Positions 7,350-15,449 of a stretch of DNA of 64,000 nucleotides are shown piece by piece. The stretch covers positions 36,465-100,464 of the forward strand of contig WQZP01000006.1 in NCBI GenBank assembly GCA_009780675.1. The letters run 5' to 3'. The notes below the pieces were generated by a model that had not been told where the DNA came from, ran no database searches, and saw only the letters and a list, made by a program, of their open reading frames with translations. Each line of letters begins with the position of its first letter. Positions within the stretch are counted from its first letter, which is position 1. Position numbers and translations under genes: made by a program. Source of the stretch: Spirochaetaceae bacterium (GTDB lineage Bacteria; Spirochaetota; Spirochaetia; CADAEX01).

Positions 7350-8138
7350 ATGAGTTCTGAAAGCAATAATCAATCCAATTCAAACCCTTTTTTGGGGAAA
7401 AAGGTCTTTTTTCTTTATCCTCATAGTGTTTTGCAAAAAGAAATACTTGAAGTTTTGATTGCAAATGAATATGAAGTATATTTTATAAACGATCATAAAA
7501 AACTAGTAAAAGTTGTAGAACATTTTTCCAACTCAATAGTATTTATCAATATAGATGAAGTTCTGCCTGTGCCCGCATGGGAAGAATATATAAAAAATTT
7601 AATGAATGATAAAAAAGCAAAAAGTACACAGCTAGGTGTTGTTACATATAATAGTGATAGAGAGCTTGCAAAGAAATTTCTTATGGAATTAATGATACCC
7701 TGTGGTTTTATTATTTTAAATCTTGGCATTGATAAAAGTCTCCCGATATTATTAAAAATGCTTATAGCAAATGAAGCAAAAGGGCGCAGAAAATATATAC
7801 GCGCAGCAACATCTGACCACGAGAATACAAAATTTAATATTAGCATAAAACATACAGTGCTTTCAGGAAGGATTTTAGATATAAGTATAGCAGGAATGGC
7901 TATATTGTTTGAGTCAGATACAGATATTGATCCAAAAATGGAAATCCCGGATATTCAACTTGTTCTTAAAGGTATAATATGCAGGGCATCAGGAGTAGTA
8001 GTAGGGCACAGAGCAGGGGATAAAAAAAGCTATATATTGCTTTTTCAATATGTTGATGATAGAGCAAAAGCGAAAATTCACTCATATATCCATAAAAGAC
8101 TTCATGAAATTATGGATGATATTATTAAAAAACTTTAA
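7350..8138 (+). CDS. PilZ-domain c-di-GMP receptor
   Basis: The N-terminal half (about residues 15-130) looks like a degenerate receiver fold (VFFLYPHSVLQKEILEVLIA) without a clear phosphoacceptor. The C-terminal half is PilZ: RRKYIR near residue 146 supplies the RxxxR loop and DISIAGMAI near 176 supplies the D/NxSxxG motif, the two elements that bind c-di-GMP. Spirochaete proteins of this type influence motility and host association. It is probably co-transcribed with the YdbC-like gene. An HD-GYP phosphodiesterase at 14220 could control the same nucleotide. Confidence 0.85.
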   Translation: MSSESNNQSNSNPFLGKKVFFLYPHSVLQKEILEVLIANEYEVYFINDHKKLVKVVEHFSNSIVFINIDEVLPVPAWEEYIKNLMNDKKAKSTQLGVVTYNSDRELAKKFLMELMIPCGFIILNLGIDKSLPILLKMLIANEAKGRRKYIRAATSDHENTKFNISIKHTVLSGRILDISIAGMAILFESDTDIDPKMEIPDIQLVLKGIICRASGVVVGHRAGDKKSYILLFQYVDDRAKAKIHSYIHKRLHEIMDDIIKKL

Positions 8139-8431
8139 ATCAGCAAAAAAATGTGTTAAATAGCTCGAATGTATGAAGCTAATAATCATATTATGATTTC
8201 TCTATATTGACTAGTATTTAGCAATAGGGTATAGTGTGTTTAATCTGTGGTTTGCACAGTAGTATGAAGAATATTTTTTTGTTTTGGTTATAATTTGTGG
8301 ATAATATTTTTTTTTAGTCATTAAGCTGCTAAGATTTTTTCTTCAATTTTTAATTCTTAACAAAATAATAACTCAATATTAAGTGCGTCACGATTTTATT
8401 TTAGGAAAAAGGGAAAAAAAGGGAAAAAATT

Positions 8432-8707
8432 ATGTCAAAAAAACTCTATGTTGGAAATCTTAACTATGCAACAACTGAGGATCAGCTTGCAGATCTTTTT
8501 GCAGGATATGGAAATGTTCTTGATGTATCTATCATAATCGATAGATATACAAACAGATCAAAAGGTTTTGGATTTGTTGAGATGGAAGATGATAAAGCTG
8601 CTTCTGAAGCTATTGCAGCGTTAAACGGAAAACAGTTTAATAACAGAGAACTTCTTGTTAATGAAGCAAGGGAAAGAGCTCCAAGAGAAAGAGCTCCAAG
8701 AACCTAA
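8432..8707 (+). CDS. RRM-type RNA-binding protein
   Basis: This is a single RNA-recognition motif: RNP2 is LYVGNL (residues 4-9) and RNP1 is KGFGFVEM (about 46-53). A short Arg/Glu/Pro tail repeats RERAP. Such 80-100-residue proteins occur in cyanobacteria, spirochaetes and others and behave as RNA chaperones, often cold-induced. The 293-nt gap upstream (8139-8431) is AT-rich without a gene. An A/G-rich ladder of GGGAAAAA sits just before the ATG, so a long leader is possible. A strong terminator follows. Confidence 0.9.
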   Translation: MSKKLYVGNLNYATTEDQLADLFAGYGNVLDVSIIIDRYTNRSKGFGFVEMEDDKAASEAIAALNGKQFNNRELLVNEARERAPRERAPRT

Positions 8708-8725
8708 TTCTATAAAATGAGAAAT

Positions 8726-8766
8726 AAAAGCCGGCTGATTTTTAATAATTAGCCGGCTTTTTTGTT
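8726..8766 (+). terminator. intrinsic terminator after the RRM gene
   Basis: AAAAGCCGGCT pairs with AGCCGGCTTTTTT across a 14-nt AT loop, ending in a T tract. Confidence 0.95.
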
Positions 8767-8929
8767 GCTCAGCGAGTAGATTTTCGTCAAATGTAGTGCC
8801 TTAAAATAAAATTTTACTCCAAAATAGGCTATTGAAAAACAGATTAAAAATATTGTACTATTATCTAAATACTAAAAAATAACTATTTTAGCTAAAAATT
8901 ACCCTTTAATGTAATAAAGTAGGTTTAAT

Positions 8930-10171
8930 GTGTCAGATCAAAGGGTAGTCCCAAACAGGGTCAACCTTGAAACAACATATAGAGATCGCGAAGAAGCTTA
9001 TTATCTTATTGTAAGGGATTTGGCAAGGAAAATAGAACAAGAGCTTTCTTCACGGCAGGTACGCGCATCGATCAGGTTTAGAGTTAAAGCCTTTGAAAAT
9101 TATTTTAGAAAATTTGTCCGAAGGCGGAGAGAAACCAAAGGTAAAGTTATAATAACAGATATTCTTGGAATAAGGATCATTTGCCCTTTTCTTGAAGCAT
9201 TGAAAGAGATTGAAACAATTATTAAAGAGCTTTTTTCAATTGTTGAGGTGGAAAATAAAGGCGATATTTATTCTTTTAAAGAATTTGGTTATGATTCTAC
9301 CCATATTTTAATAAAACTTCCTGTTCCGGAAATTGATCCTACAGGAGAGCCACTGATTTGCGCCGAAATACAGTTAAGGACAATTCTGCAAGATGCCTGG
9401 GCAGAGGTTGAGCATGAATTGATTTACAAAGCAGGATTTAATCCATTCGATAAACCATTAAGGCGCAAGCTTGCGGCTGTCAATGCTAACCTTACATTAG
9501 CAGATATAATATTTCAGGAGATCAGAGATTATCAGAGAAAGCTTAGAAAAGAGTTGCAACAAAGACAGCAAGATTTTTCAGAGGCAATAGTGGAGAAAAT
9601 CTTTTCTCTTAATGAAGAAAACGAAGAATATGTAAAATTCATGAAGAAAAAAGATAAAAAAGACGATGAAGATGGGCATATTGATTATGATGAAAATTCA
9701 TCGGCGCTTAGCCTTGATGATCTTTTACTTAATGGACTTCTTGCACATAACAATAAACAGTACAAGACAGCAATAAAAATATATACATTGCTTCTTGAAC
9801 AGGATAATACAGAAATAAAAGCTCTTGTTTATGTCCATAGGGGTCTGGCTTATTTTGCTGAATCTTTTTATCTGGAAGCTCTTAATGATTTTAATGATGC
9901 ATTGGAGATCAATTCTAAAAATGCCAAAAGTTTTTACCTAAGGGGTGTAACCCACAGGATGCTTAAGAATTTTACAGCAGCGCTTGATGACTTGAATAAA
10001 GCTATATCTCTTGACCCTTACCAACCTGACTTCTGGTTTGCAAAAGCACAGCTCTATTTTCACTCAGGAGATTATCTTGCAGCGCGGCAAGATATGGAAT
10101 CTGCTTTAAAACTTGATCCAGAGTCTAAAGATTATAATCAATTTATGCGACTTCTTATGGAGAAGATCTAA
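8930..10171 (+). CDS. (p)ppGpp synthetase (RelA/SpoT domain) fused to TPR repeats
   Basis: Residues of about 20-220 form a RelA/SpoT synthetase domain: VRASIRFRVKAFENYFRK, ITDILGIRIIC (metal aspartate), FGYDSTHI (the GYxSxH element) and CAEIQLRTILQDAWAEVEHE. There is no HD hydrolase domain and no TGS/ACT region, so it is a synthetase-only form. A charged linker (KKKDKKDDEDG) leads to three or four TPRs (about residues 265-410; for example ALVYVHRGLAYFAESFYLEA). The TPRs likely bind a partner that places or regulates the enzyme. The start is GTG 8930 with AAGTAGG upstream. It stands alone and is followed by a hairpin. Confidence 0.8.
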   Translation: MSDQRVVPNRVNLETTYRDREEAYYLIVRDLARKIEQELSSRQVRASIRFRVKAFENYFRKFVRRRRETKGKVIITDILGIRIICPFLEALKEIETIIKELFSIVEVENKGDIYSFKEFGYDSTHILIKLPVPEIDPTGEPLICAEIQLRTILQDAWAEVEHELIYKAGFNPFDKPLRRKLAAVNANLTLADIIFQEIRDYQRKLRKELQQRQQDFSEAIVEKIFSLNEENEEYVKFMKKKDKKDDEDGHIDYDENSSALSLDDLLLNGLLAHNNKQYKTAIKIYTLLLEQDNTEIKALVYVHRGLAYFAESFYLEALNDFNDALEINSKNAKSFYLRGVTHRMLKNFTAALDDLNKAISLDPYQPDFWFAKAQLYFHSGDYLAARQDMESALKLDPESKDYNQFMRLLMEKI

Positions 10172-10190
10172 GTAATTGCCTCACAATAAA

Positions 10191-10226
10191 AAAACCGGAA
10201 CAAATATTAATAAATGCTCCGGTTTT
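10191..10226. terminator. terminator between the synthetase and H1-like genes
   Basis: AAAACCGGA (10191-10199) and TCCGGTTTT (10218-10226) form a perfect stem flanked by A and T tracts; the genes converge here. Confidence 0.85.
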
Positions 10227-10303
10227 GATAACAAAAAAATAATGCTAGTTACACTTTGAAAATCAATTACATTATTAACTGAAATTAGTTGCCAGGATTT
10301 GAG

Positions 10304-10705
10304 TTAAACTTGTGATGAAAATCCCCAATCATCATTTTGTGTTGTTTTTGCTACTGGTTTAGCAGCTGGTTTTTTTGCAGCCGGTTTTTTTGCAGATGGA
10401 GCTGCTTTCTTTGCAGCTGGTTTTTTAGCAACAGTTTTTTTCGCAGCCGGCTTTTTAGCTACTGACTTTGCAGCTGGTTTTTTTGCAGCTGGAGCTGCTT
10501 TCTTTGTAGCTGGTTTAGCAGCTGTTTTTTTCACAGCAGGCTTTTTTGCAGCAGGAGCTGCTTTTTTTGCAGCTGGTTTAGTAGCTGTTTTTTTTGCAAC
10601 AGGCTTTTTCGCAGCTGGAGCTGCTTTCTTTGCAGCCGGTTTTTTTGCAGCTGGCTTTGCAGCGCAGCAACCTGTTTTTTCTGAAGTTTTTTTCTCGTTT
10701 GCCAC
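10304..10705 (-). CDS. histone H1-like Ala/Lys/Pro-rich DNA-binding protein
   Basis: The protein is almost wholly made of PAAKKA, PAAKKP and PVAKK units, like the C-terminal tail of eukaryotic histone H1 and bacterial Hc1/AlgP-type proteins. It is expected to bind and compact DNA through lysines. The N-terminus (MANEKKTSEKTGCCAAK) has a Cys pair; the C-terminus (TQNDDWGFSSQV) is acidic and unlike the repeats. AAGGAGGAG before the ATG implies strong translation. The repeats are visible in the DNA, so length may vary between strains. It is a single gene, convergent with the (p)ppGpp synthetase. Confidence 0.85.
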   Translation of the reverse strand: MANEKKTSEKTGCCAAKPAAKKPAAKKAAPAAKKPVAKKTATKPAAKKAAPAAKKPAVKKTAAKPATKKAAPAAKKPAAKSVAKKPAAKKTVAKKPAAKKAAPSAKKPAAKKPAAKPVAKTTQNDDWGFSSQV

Positions 10706-10879
10706 CGGTTTCTCCTCCTTTATTACGGTAACGTTATATGTATAATCTCGTTTAATTTATCTTAAAATATTTATACCCCCTTAAATAAACGAGACACATA
10801 GTCTGCATTTTTCAATTTTATAGCTTTTATTATTATCGTCTTTTTATAACCTTTTCCGTATAATTATATTCTATTATTT

Positions 10880-10908
10880 AAAGTCTGTCACGCAAAGTAA
10901 CAGACTTT
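10880..10908 (-). terminator. inverted repeat after the phosphohexomutase operon
   Basis: Perfect 9-bp arms AAAGTCTGT (10880-10888) and ACAGACTTT (10900-10908) with an 11-nt loop, downstream of the minus-strand operon. There is no U tract, so its terminator role is uncertain. Confidence 0.45.
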
Positions 10909-10960
10909 GCAGATATTATTTTAATATAAATTTTTTAAAAATATCATATCCAATTATTTT

Positions 10961-11218
10961 TTATTTTTTCTCCGGTGGTTTTATTTTCAATCTGGAATGT
11001 GCATATTCTGCAGATACTTTTGTACACTTTTCAAATACTTCCATGTCAGAAAAATATTGTTTTGGGCCAGAAATTCTTTTATCATGAAATATTTTATAGA
11101 CATCTATTTCGGCAGTGCTATTTTCAGGAGTAATATTTTTAATAGTATAATACTTCCATTCTTTTTTTCCGTTTTTTTTGTTAAAAGTTTGCTCTCTATA
11201 CCAATCGCCAACTTCCAT
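10961..11218 (-). CDS. small conserved-looking soluble protein, unknown
   Basis: 85 residues without signal peptide or membrane segment. It is basic, with aromatic residues at the front (VGDWYREQTFNKKNGKKEWKYY) and a short basic tail. AGGAGTG lies at a good distance from the ATG. It starts 20 nt after the phosphohexomutase stop on the same strand, so the two are likely one transcript. No family recognised; the short beta-rich layout could be an SH3-like or OB-like fold, which is only a guess. Confidence 0.55.
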   Translation of the reverse strand: MEVGDWYREQTFNKKNGKKEWKYYTIKNITPENSTAEIDVYKIFHDKRISGPKQYFSDMEVFEKCTKVSAEYAHSRLKIKPPEKK

Positions 11219-11238
11219 AAATCACTCCTATCGATATT

Positions 11239-12975
11239 TTACTTGTCCAAAACAGATTTTATATCTTTTGTAATCAATTCTACTTTTCCATCAACAATAC
11301 TTTTTGTTTCCTGCAGTTTTTTACCAGGCACATCTCTGCATGATATATAGAATTTTATTTTTGGTTCTGTCCCGGAAGGTCTTACAGATACCATGCTTCC
11401 ATCTTCAAGAACAAATTGAAGAACATCAGATGGCGGAAGAGTGATTCCATTTAAAGAAATATTTTTTTCATAATCACGTACTTTGATTGTTTTTAAACCG
11501 CCAAGTTTTTCAAAAGGTTTTGCACGAAGGTTTAACATAAGGTTTTTCATTGTTTCAATCCCTTTCTGACCTTTAAAAACTCCTGATATTTGGGCTTCCC
11601 TAAAATAACCATATTTTTCATATATGGAGTTAAGATAATCCAGAAGAGACATCCCTTTTGATCTGCAAAAAAGAGCCATTTCCGCAGTAACAATCGCAGC
11701 AGATACAGCATCTTTATCTCTTACTTCATTGCTTACAAGAAATCCATAACTCTCTTCTGTTCCAAAAATAAAATTCTCTCCGGTTTTTTCTAAATTAGCC
11801 ATAAGATTTGCGATCCACTTAAAACCAGTGAGTACATCATAAACAGTTACACCAAAACTTTCGCCAATAAGTCTCTGAAGTTCTGTTGTTACAATAGATT
11901 TTATTATGGTCCCTTTCTGCGGTAATTTTTTCTGTTCAGTCAGTGTTGAAAGCATATAGTAAATAAGCATAGAGCCAAGTTGATTTCCGCTAATAAGTAT
12001 ATATTCTTTTCCATCTGCATCCGGAACAGCTATTCCAAGTCTGTCTGAATCTGGGTCTGTTCCCATCACGAGATCTGCTTTAACATTTTTTGCAAGATTA
12101 ATAGCCATTTCCATTGCAGAAGCTTCTTCTGGATTTGGAAATTTAAGAGTAGGAAAATTACCATCAGGCTCTGATTGTTCCGGAACCGTGATCACCTGAA
12201 TGCCTGCTCCTTTAAGCGCGCCTTCAATGAAAATTTTTCCTGCCCCATTAAGGGGTGTGTAAACAATTTTTAGAGTGCTTCCTTTTTCTTTAGCAAGCGC
12301 AGGCCGTAAAAAACATTTTTTTACCATTTCAAGGTAAGGCTCATCAATATTTTTATCAATATATATTAAAAGTTTTTTCTCAACAGCAAGTTTTTCTTCC
12401 ATGCTTTTTATATCTTCGGGTAAACTTTTTCTTACTTCTTCGATTACAAGCGCATCATGCGGTGGAACAACCTGCCCGCCATCAGACCATGCTAATTTAT
12501 AACCGTTATATTCTGCAGCGTTATGGCTTGCTGTTATAACTACTCCTGCAGTGCAGCCTAAATGTCTTACTGCAAATGAGAGCTCCGGTGTTGGTCTTAA
12601 TGATGTAAAAAGATAAGCTTTTATATTGTTCGCGCATAAAACAAGAGCTGTTTCCAGTGCAAAAACAGAAGAATAATTTCTTGAGTCATAAGCAATTGCT
12701 ACAGAACCTTCTCCTTCTTTTTTAACTGCTTTTTTTATGTAATTTGCAAGTCCCTGAGTTGTTTTCCGTATTATATAAGTATTTATCCTGTTATAGCCGC
12801 CGCCAATTATACCTCTTATGCCGCCTGTTCCAAAATCCAGTTCCTGATAAAATCTTTCGTTAAGCTCATCATAATTTTGCTCAGCAAGAAGTTTTTCAAC
12901 CTCTCCTCTAAAAACAGGTTCTTTTTCGAATTTCACATATTGGGTTGCAAGTGTAATAATTTTTTCTTTATCCAT
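11239..12975 (-). CDS. alpha-D-phosphohexomutase (phosphoglucomutase/phosphomannomutase)
   Basis: All four family motifs are present: the phosphoserine loop TASHNAAEYNGYK near residue 140, the metal loop DPDSDR, the sugar loop GTEESYGF and the phosphate-binding RPSGTEPKIKFY near the end. At 578 aa it matches the long PGM/PMM group that interconverts glucose-1-phosphate and glucose-6-phosphate. That links it to glycogen phosphorylase (42105) and the glucan synthase (27497). I start at ATG 12975 because GGAGG is seven nt upstream; an upstream ATG overlaps that site. A good extended -10 promoter lies at 13033-13061. Confidence 0.92.
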   Translation of the reverse strand: MDKEKIITLATQYVKFEKEPVFRGEVEKLLAEQNYDELNERFYQELDFGTGGIRGIIGGGYNRINTYIIRKTTQGLANYIKKAVKKEGEGSVAIAYDSRNYSSVFALETALVLCANNIKAYLFTSLRPTPELSFAVRHLGCTAGVVITASHNAAEYNGYKLAWSDGGQVVPPHDALVIEEVRKSLPEDIKSMEEKLAVEKKLLIYIDKNIDEPYLEMVKKCFLRPALAKEKGSTLKIVYTPLNGAGKIFIEGALKGAGIQVITVPEQSEPDGNFPTLKFPNPEEASAMEMAINLAKNVKADLVMGTDPDSDRLGIAVPDADGKEYILISGNQLGSMLIYYMLSTLTEQKKLPQKGTIIKSIVTTELQRLIGESFGVTVYDVLTGFKWIANLMANLEKTGENFIFGTEESYGFLVSNEVRDKDAVSAAIVTAEMALFCRSKGMSLLDYLNSIYEKYGYFREAQISGVFKGQKGIETMKNLMLNLRAKPFEKLGGLKTIKVRDYEKNISLNGITLPPSDVLQFVLEDGSMVSVRPSGTEPKIKFYISCRDVPGKKLQETKSIVDGKVELITKDIKSVLDK

Positions 12976-13032
12976 ATTATAACCTCCCATCTTCTGGAAT
13001 AAAAAATAGCTTTATATTTCATAAATTGATAT

Positions 13033-13061
13033 ATTATAGCAGAAAAAATATTATTGTCCAA
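13033..13061 (-). promoter_or_regulatory. promoter of the phosphohexomutase operon
   Basis: On the minus strand: TTGGAC, a 17-nt spacer, then TATAAT preceded by TGC (extended -10). The expected start is near 13026. Confidence 0.7.
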
Positions 13062-13112
13062 ATAATAATAATCAACCCTGCCTGAAAATAGAGGTTGATT
13101 GTTTCGATAGGA

Positions 13113-13964
13113 ATGGATAGTAATGTACGCTGGCATATACTTAATAAAGCAGGAAAAATTTTGAAGAAAGACAAACGTAATGGCGCAGAGAATTTTAATA
13201 ATTATTACAGTTCGATTTATGACGATAGGTGGGATGCGTTAAAAAAATCATTCACGCAAAAACCTGATTATTTTGAAATAAGTAAAGGGTTACTTGCTCC
13301 GTATTATATCGATAAAGCATCTCTTTTTCCTGTTAAAGCGCTGGATATTTTTCCAGGACAAAATATCCTTGATATGTGCGCTGCTCCTGGAGGAAAAACA
13401 TTGCTTATTGCTCTTGCAAATGGGGAGTCAGGAGCTATTACAGCAAATGACAGATCTGCAAGCAGGAGAAAGCGTCTTATATCTGTTCTTGATGTTTCGC
13501 TTCCGCCTGATTTACGCAAAACTGTAAAAATAACAAGTCATGATGCTTCTTTATGGGGTGTTTACGAAAAAAATATATATGACAGAATACTTCTGGATGC
13601 GCCATGCTCTTCGGAACGGCATGTGTATCTTTCAGAATCTCATCTGAAATTGTGGGGTCCTTCAAGAATTAAACAGCTTGCTTCAAAGCAATTTGCTATG
13701 CTTGCAGCAGCGCTAGATGCTGTAAAACCTTTGGGAAAAATTGTTTACTCCACCTGTTCGATTTCCCGCGAAGAAAATGATGGAATTATTGAAAAGCTTT
13801 TTAAAAAAAGGGAAAAGCTTTTTAAAATTGAAAACATGTCATTTGATTTTGATGCAGGTTTTGAAATAAAAACTGAAAAATCTGAATACGGGTACTATAT
13901 TTTTCCAGATAAAAACAATGGGGCAGGACCTATCTTTTTTTCTGTTATTGCCAAGTTAGAATAA
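13113..13964 (+). CDS. NOL1/NOP2/Sun (RsmB/F-like) RNA m5C methyltransferase
   Basis: The SAM-binding motif is DMCAAPGGKT (near residue 90). DAPCSSERH supplies the catalytic PC motif and YSTCSISREENDGI the second TC cysteine, the pair that defines RNA m5C methyltransferases. At about 283 aa it is a core catalytic unit without a PUA or NusB domain, closer to the small NSUN-like group than to full RsmB. The target base is not predictable. Start choice is uncertain: ATG 13113 lacks a well-spaced site, while TTG 13095 abuts GAGG. Divergent from the phosphohexomutase. Confidence 0.85.
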   Translation: MDSNVRWHILNKAGKILKKDKRNGAENFNNYYSSIYDDRWDALKKSFTQKPDYFEISKGLLAPYYIDKASLFPVKALDIFPGQNILDMCAAPGGKTLLIALANGESGAITANDRSASRRKRLISVLDVSLPPDLRKTVKITSHDASLWGVYEKNIYDRILLDAPCSSERHVYLSESHLKLWGPSRIKQLASKQFAMLAAALDAVKPLGKIVYSTCSISREENDGIIEKLFKKREKLFKIENMSFDFDAGFEIKTEKSEYGYYIFPDKNNGAGPIFFSVIAKLE

Positions 13965-14124
13965 AGCTTTTTTTTATTTATCTATAATTATTTTTGGCAG
14001 TATTGATGCGTGTTTAGCAAATAAATTTGACCTTTATGAGCAAAGCGTAAAGTTTAGGAACAAGCAGGGTGTTTTAAAGTAGTTTAAAAATTATTAAAAT
14101 AGGTGTATTATAAAAAGAAGATAC

Positions 14125-14152
14125 TTGTTTTGGAAGGGGATTTTGATATACT
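14125..14152 (+). promoter_or_regulatory. promoter of the HD-GYP/kinase operon
   Basis: TTGTTT (14125-14130), a 16-nt spacer and TATACT (14147-14152) preceded by TGA (extended -10). The expected start is near 14159, just before the ribosome site region. Confidence 0.6.
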
Positions 14153-14219
14153 TTATTTATATTGAGGAGGACCTTGGCTTTTGCCGGGGGTGACAGAGTC
14201 AAATGAGGAAGGAGAAAGA

Positions 14220-15404
14220 GTGAAAAACAACCATAATAGAATAATAATGGTGGACGACAATATAACAAATTTAACAACTGCAAAAAATTTGCTTTCCAAT
14301 ACTTACGATGTTTTTACTGCTCCGTCTGCTACTAAGTTGTTCCTGCTTCTTGAAAAATTGACTCCGGATCTGATTCTGCTTGACATTGAAATGCCAGAGA
14401 TGAACGGCTATGAAGTCATTGAAAAACTCAAAAGTAATGAAAGTACTGCGGATATTCCGGTAATCTTTTTAACTGCGAACATTGATCCTGAAAGCGAAGT
14501 AAAAGGGCTGGAGTTGGGCGCTATTGATTACATAACCAAGCCCTTTTCAAGAGAATTGCTTTTGAAACGCATAGAAGTCCATCTGCTTATTGTAGCGCAG
14601 AGAAAAACACTGGAAGACTATAGCCAAAATCTGGAACAAAAAGTGCGTGATAAAACCAAAGAAGTTGTGGGGCTAAAAAATGCAATTTTAAGGACAATTG
14701 CAGAACTTGTCGAGTCTCGTGATAACATAACCGGAGGACATATCGAACGAACGCAGGTTTATCTGAATATGCTTGTTGGCTTTCTTAGGTCGAGCAACGT
14801 ATACGCGGACGAAATTTCAATGCTGGATAACAACTTCTTTATCATGTCATCTCAGCTGCATGATGTTGGCAAAATAGCCATTGATGACAACATACTAAAG
14901 AAGCCCGGTAAGTTGACTCCCGAGGAATTTGAAGTTATGAAGAAGCACACTATTAAAGGCATGGAAATAATCCAAAAAATTGAAGCAACTACGCCTGAAA
15001 GTGTTTTTTTGAAATACGCCAAAATATTGGCAGGTACTCATCATGAGAAATGGGATGGATCAGGTTACCCTTTTGGTCTCAAAGGGGAGAATATTCCATT
15101 GCAGGGAAGGTTAATGGCGATTATTGATGTCTACGATGCTCTTACCAATGACCGACCGTACAAGAAGGCGTTTTCTCACGAAGAATCAATGGAAGTAATA
15201 AGAAGCGGAAGGGGAGCGCATTTTGACCCCTTGTTGTGCGATATTTTTCTGCAGTATGAAAAGGAATTCAATGCAGCAAAGGCCAATAGCCACATTAATA
15301 CTCATGATGGAGTTGAGTGGGAGTTGCCGCCACAAACTGTTGCGACCATAATGGAGGCTGTAGAAGTGATAAAAAATTATAGTGGGGACATACTTCAATC
15401 CTGA
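14220..15404 (+). CDS. response regulator with HD-GYP phosphodiesterase output
   Basis: Residues 1-120 are a receiver domain with phosphoacceptor Asp55 (LILLDIEMPEMNG) and the conserved Lys in DYITKPFS. A coiled-coil linker follows, then an HD-GYP domain with HD at 214-215 (SSQLHDVGKIAI), THHEKWDGSGYPFGLKG and the DVYDALTNDRPYK element. HD-GYP enzymes hydrolyse c-di-GMP. I start at GTG 14220, five nt after GGAAGGAG; an in-frame TTG at 14181, ten nt after GGAGG, is also possible. The next gene, 45 nt downstream, is a giant hybrid kinase that is the likely phosphodonor. Confidence 0.9.
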   Translation: MKNNHNRIIMVDDNITNLTTAKNLLSNTYDVFTAPSATKLFLLLEKLTPDLILLDIEMPEMNGYEVIEKLKSNESTADIPVIFLTANIDPESEVKGLELGAIDYITKPFSRELLLKRIEVHLLIVAQRKTLEDYSQNLEQKVRDKTKEVVGLKNAILRTIAELVESRDNITGGHIERTQVYLNMLVGFLRSSNVYADEISMLDNNFFIMSSQLHDVGKIAIDDNILKKPGKLTPEEFEVMKKHTIKGMEIIQKIEATTPESVFLKYAKILAGTHHEKWDGSGYPFGLKGENIPLQGRLMAIIDVYDALTNDRPYKKAFSHEESMEVIRSGRGAHFDPLLCDIFLQYEKEFNAAKANSHINTHDGVEWELPPQTVATIMEAVEVIKNYSGDILQS

Positions 15405-15449
15405 TAGTGGTGGAGTATTTAAAAAATTGCTAAATTTTGGGGAGTATTT

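Noticed and set aside
10304..10705. Low-complexity artefact instead of a gene
   Set aside because: A very strong ribosome site, proper start, specific N- and C-terminal ends and a known H1-like composition make a real gene more likely.
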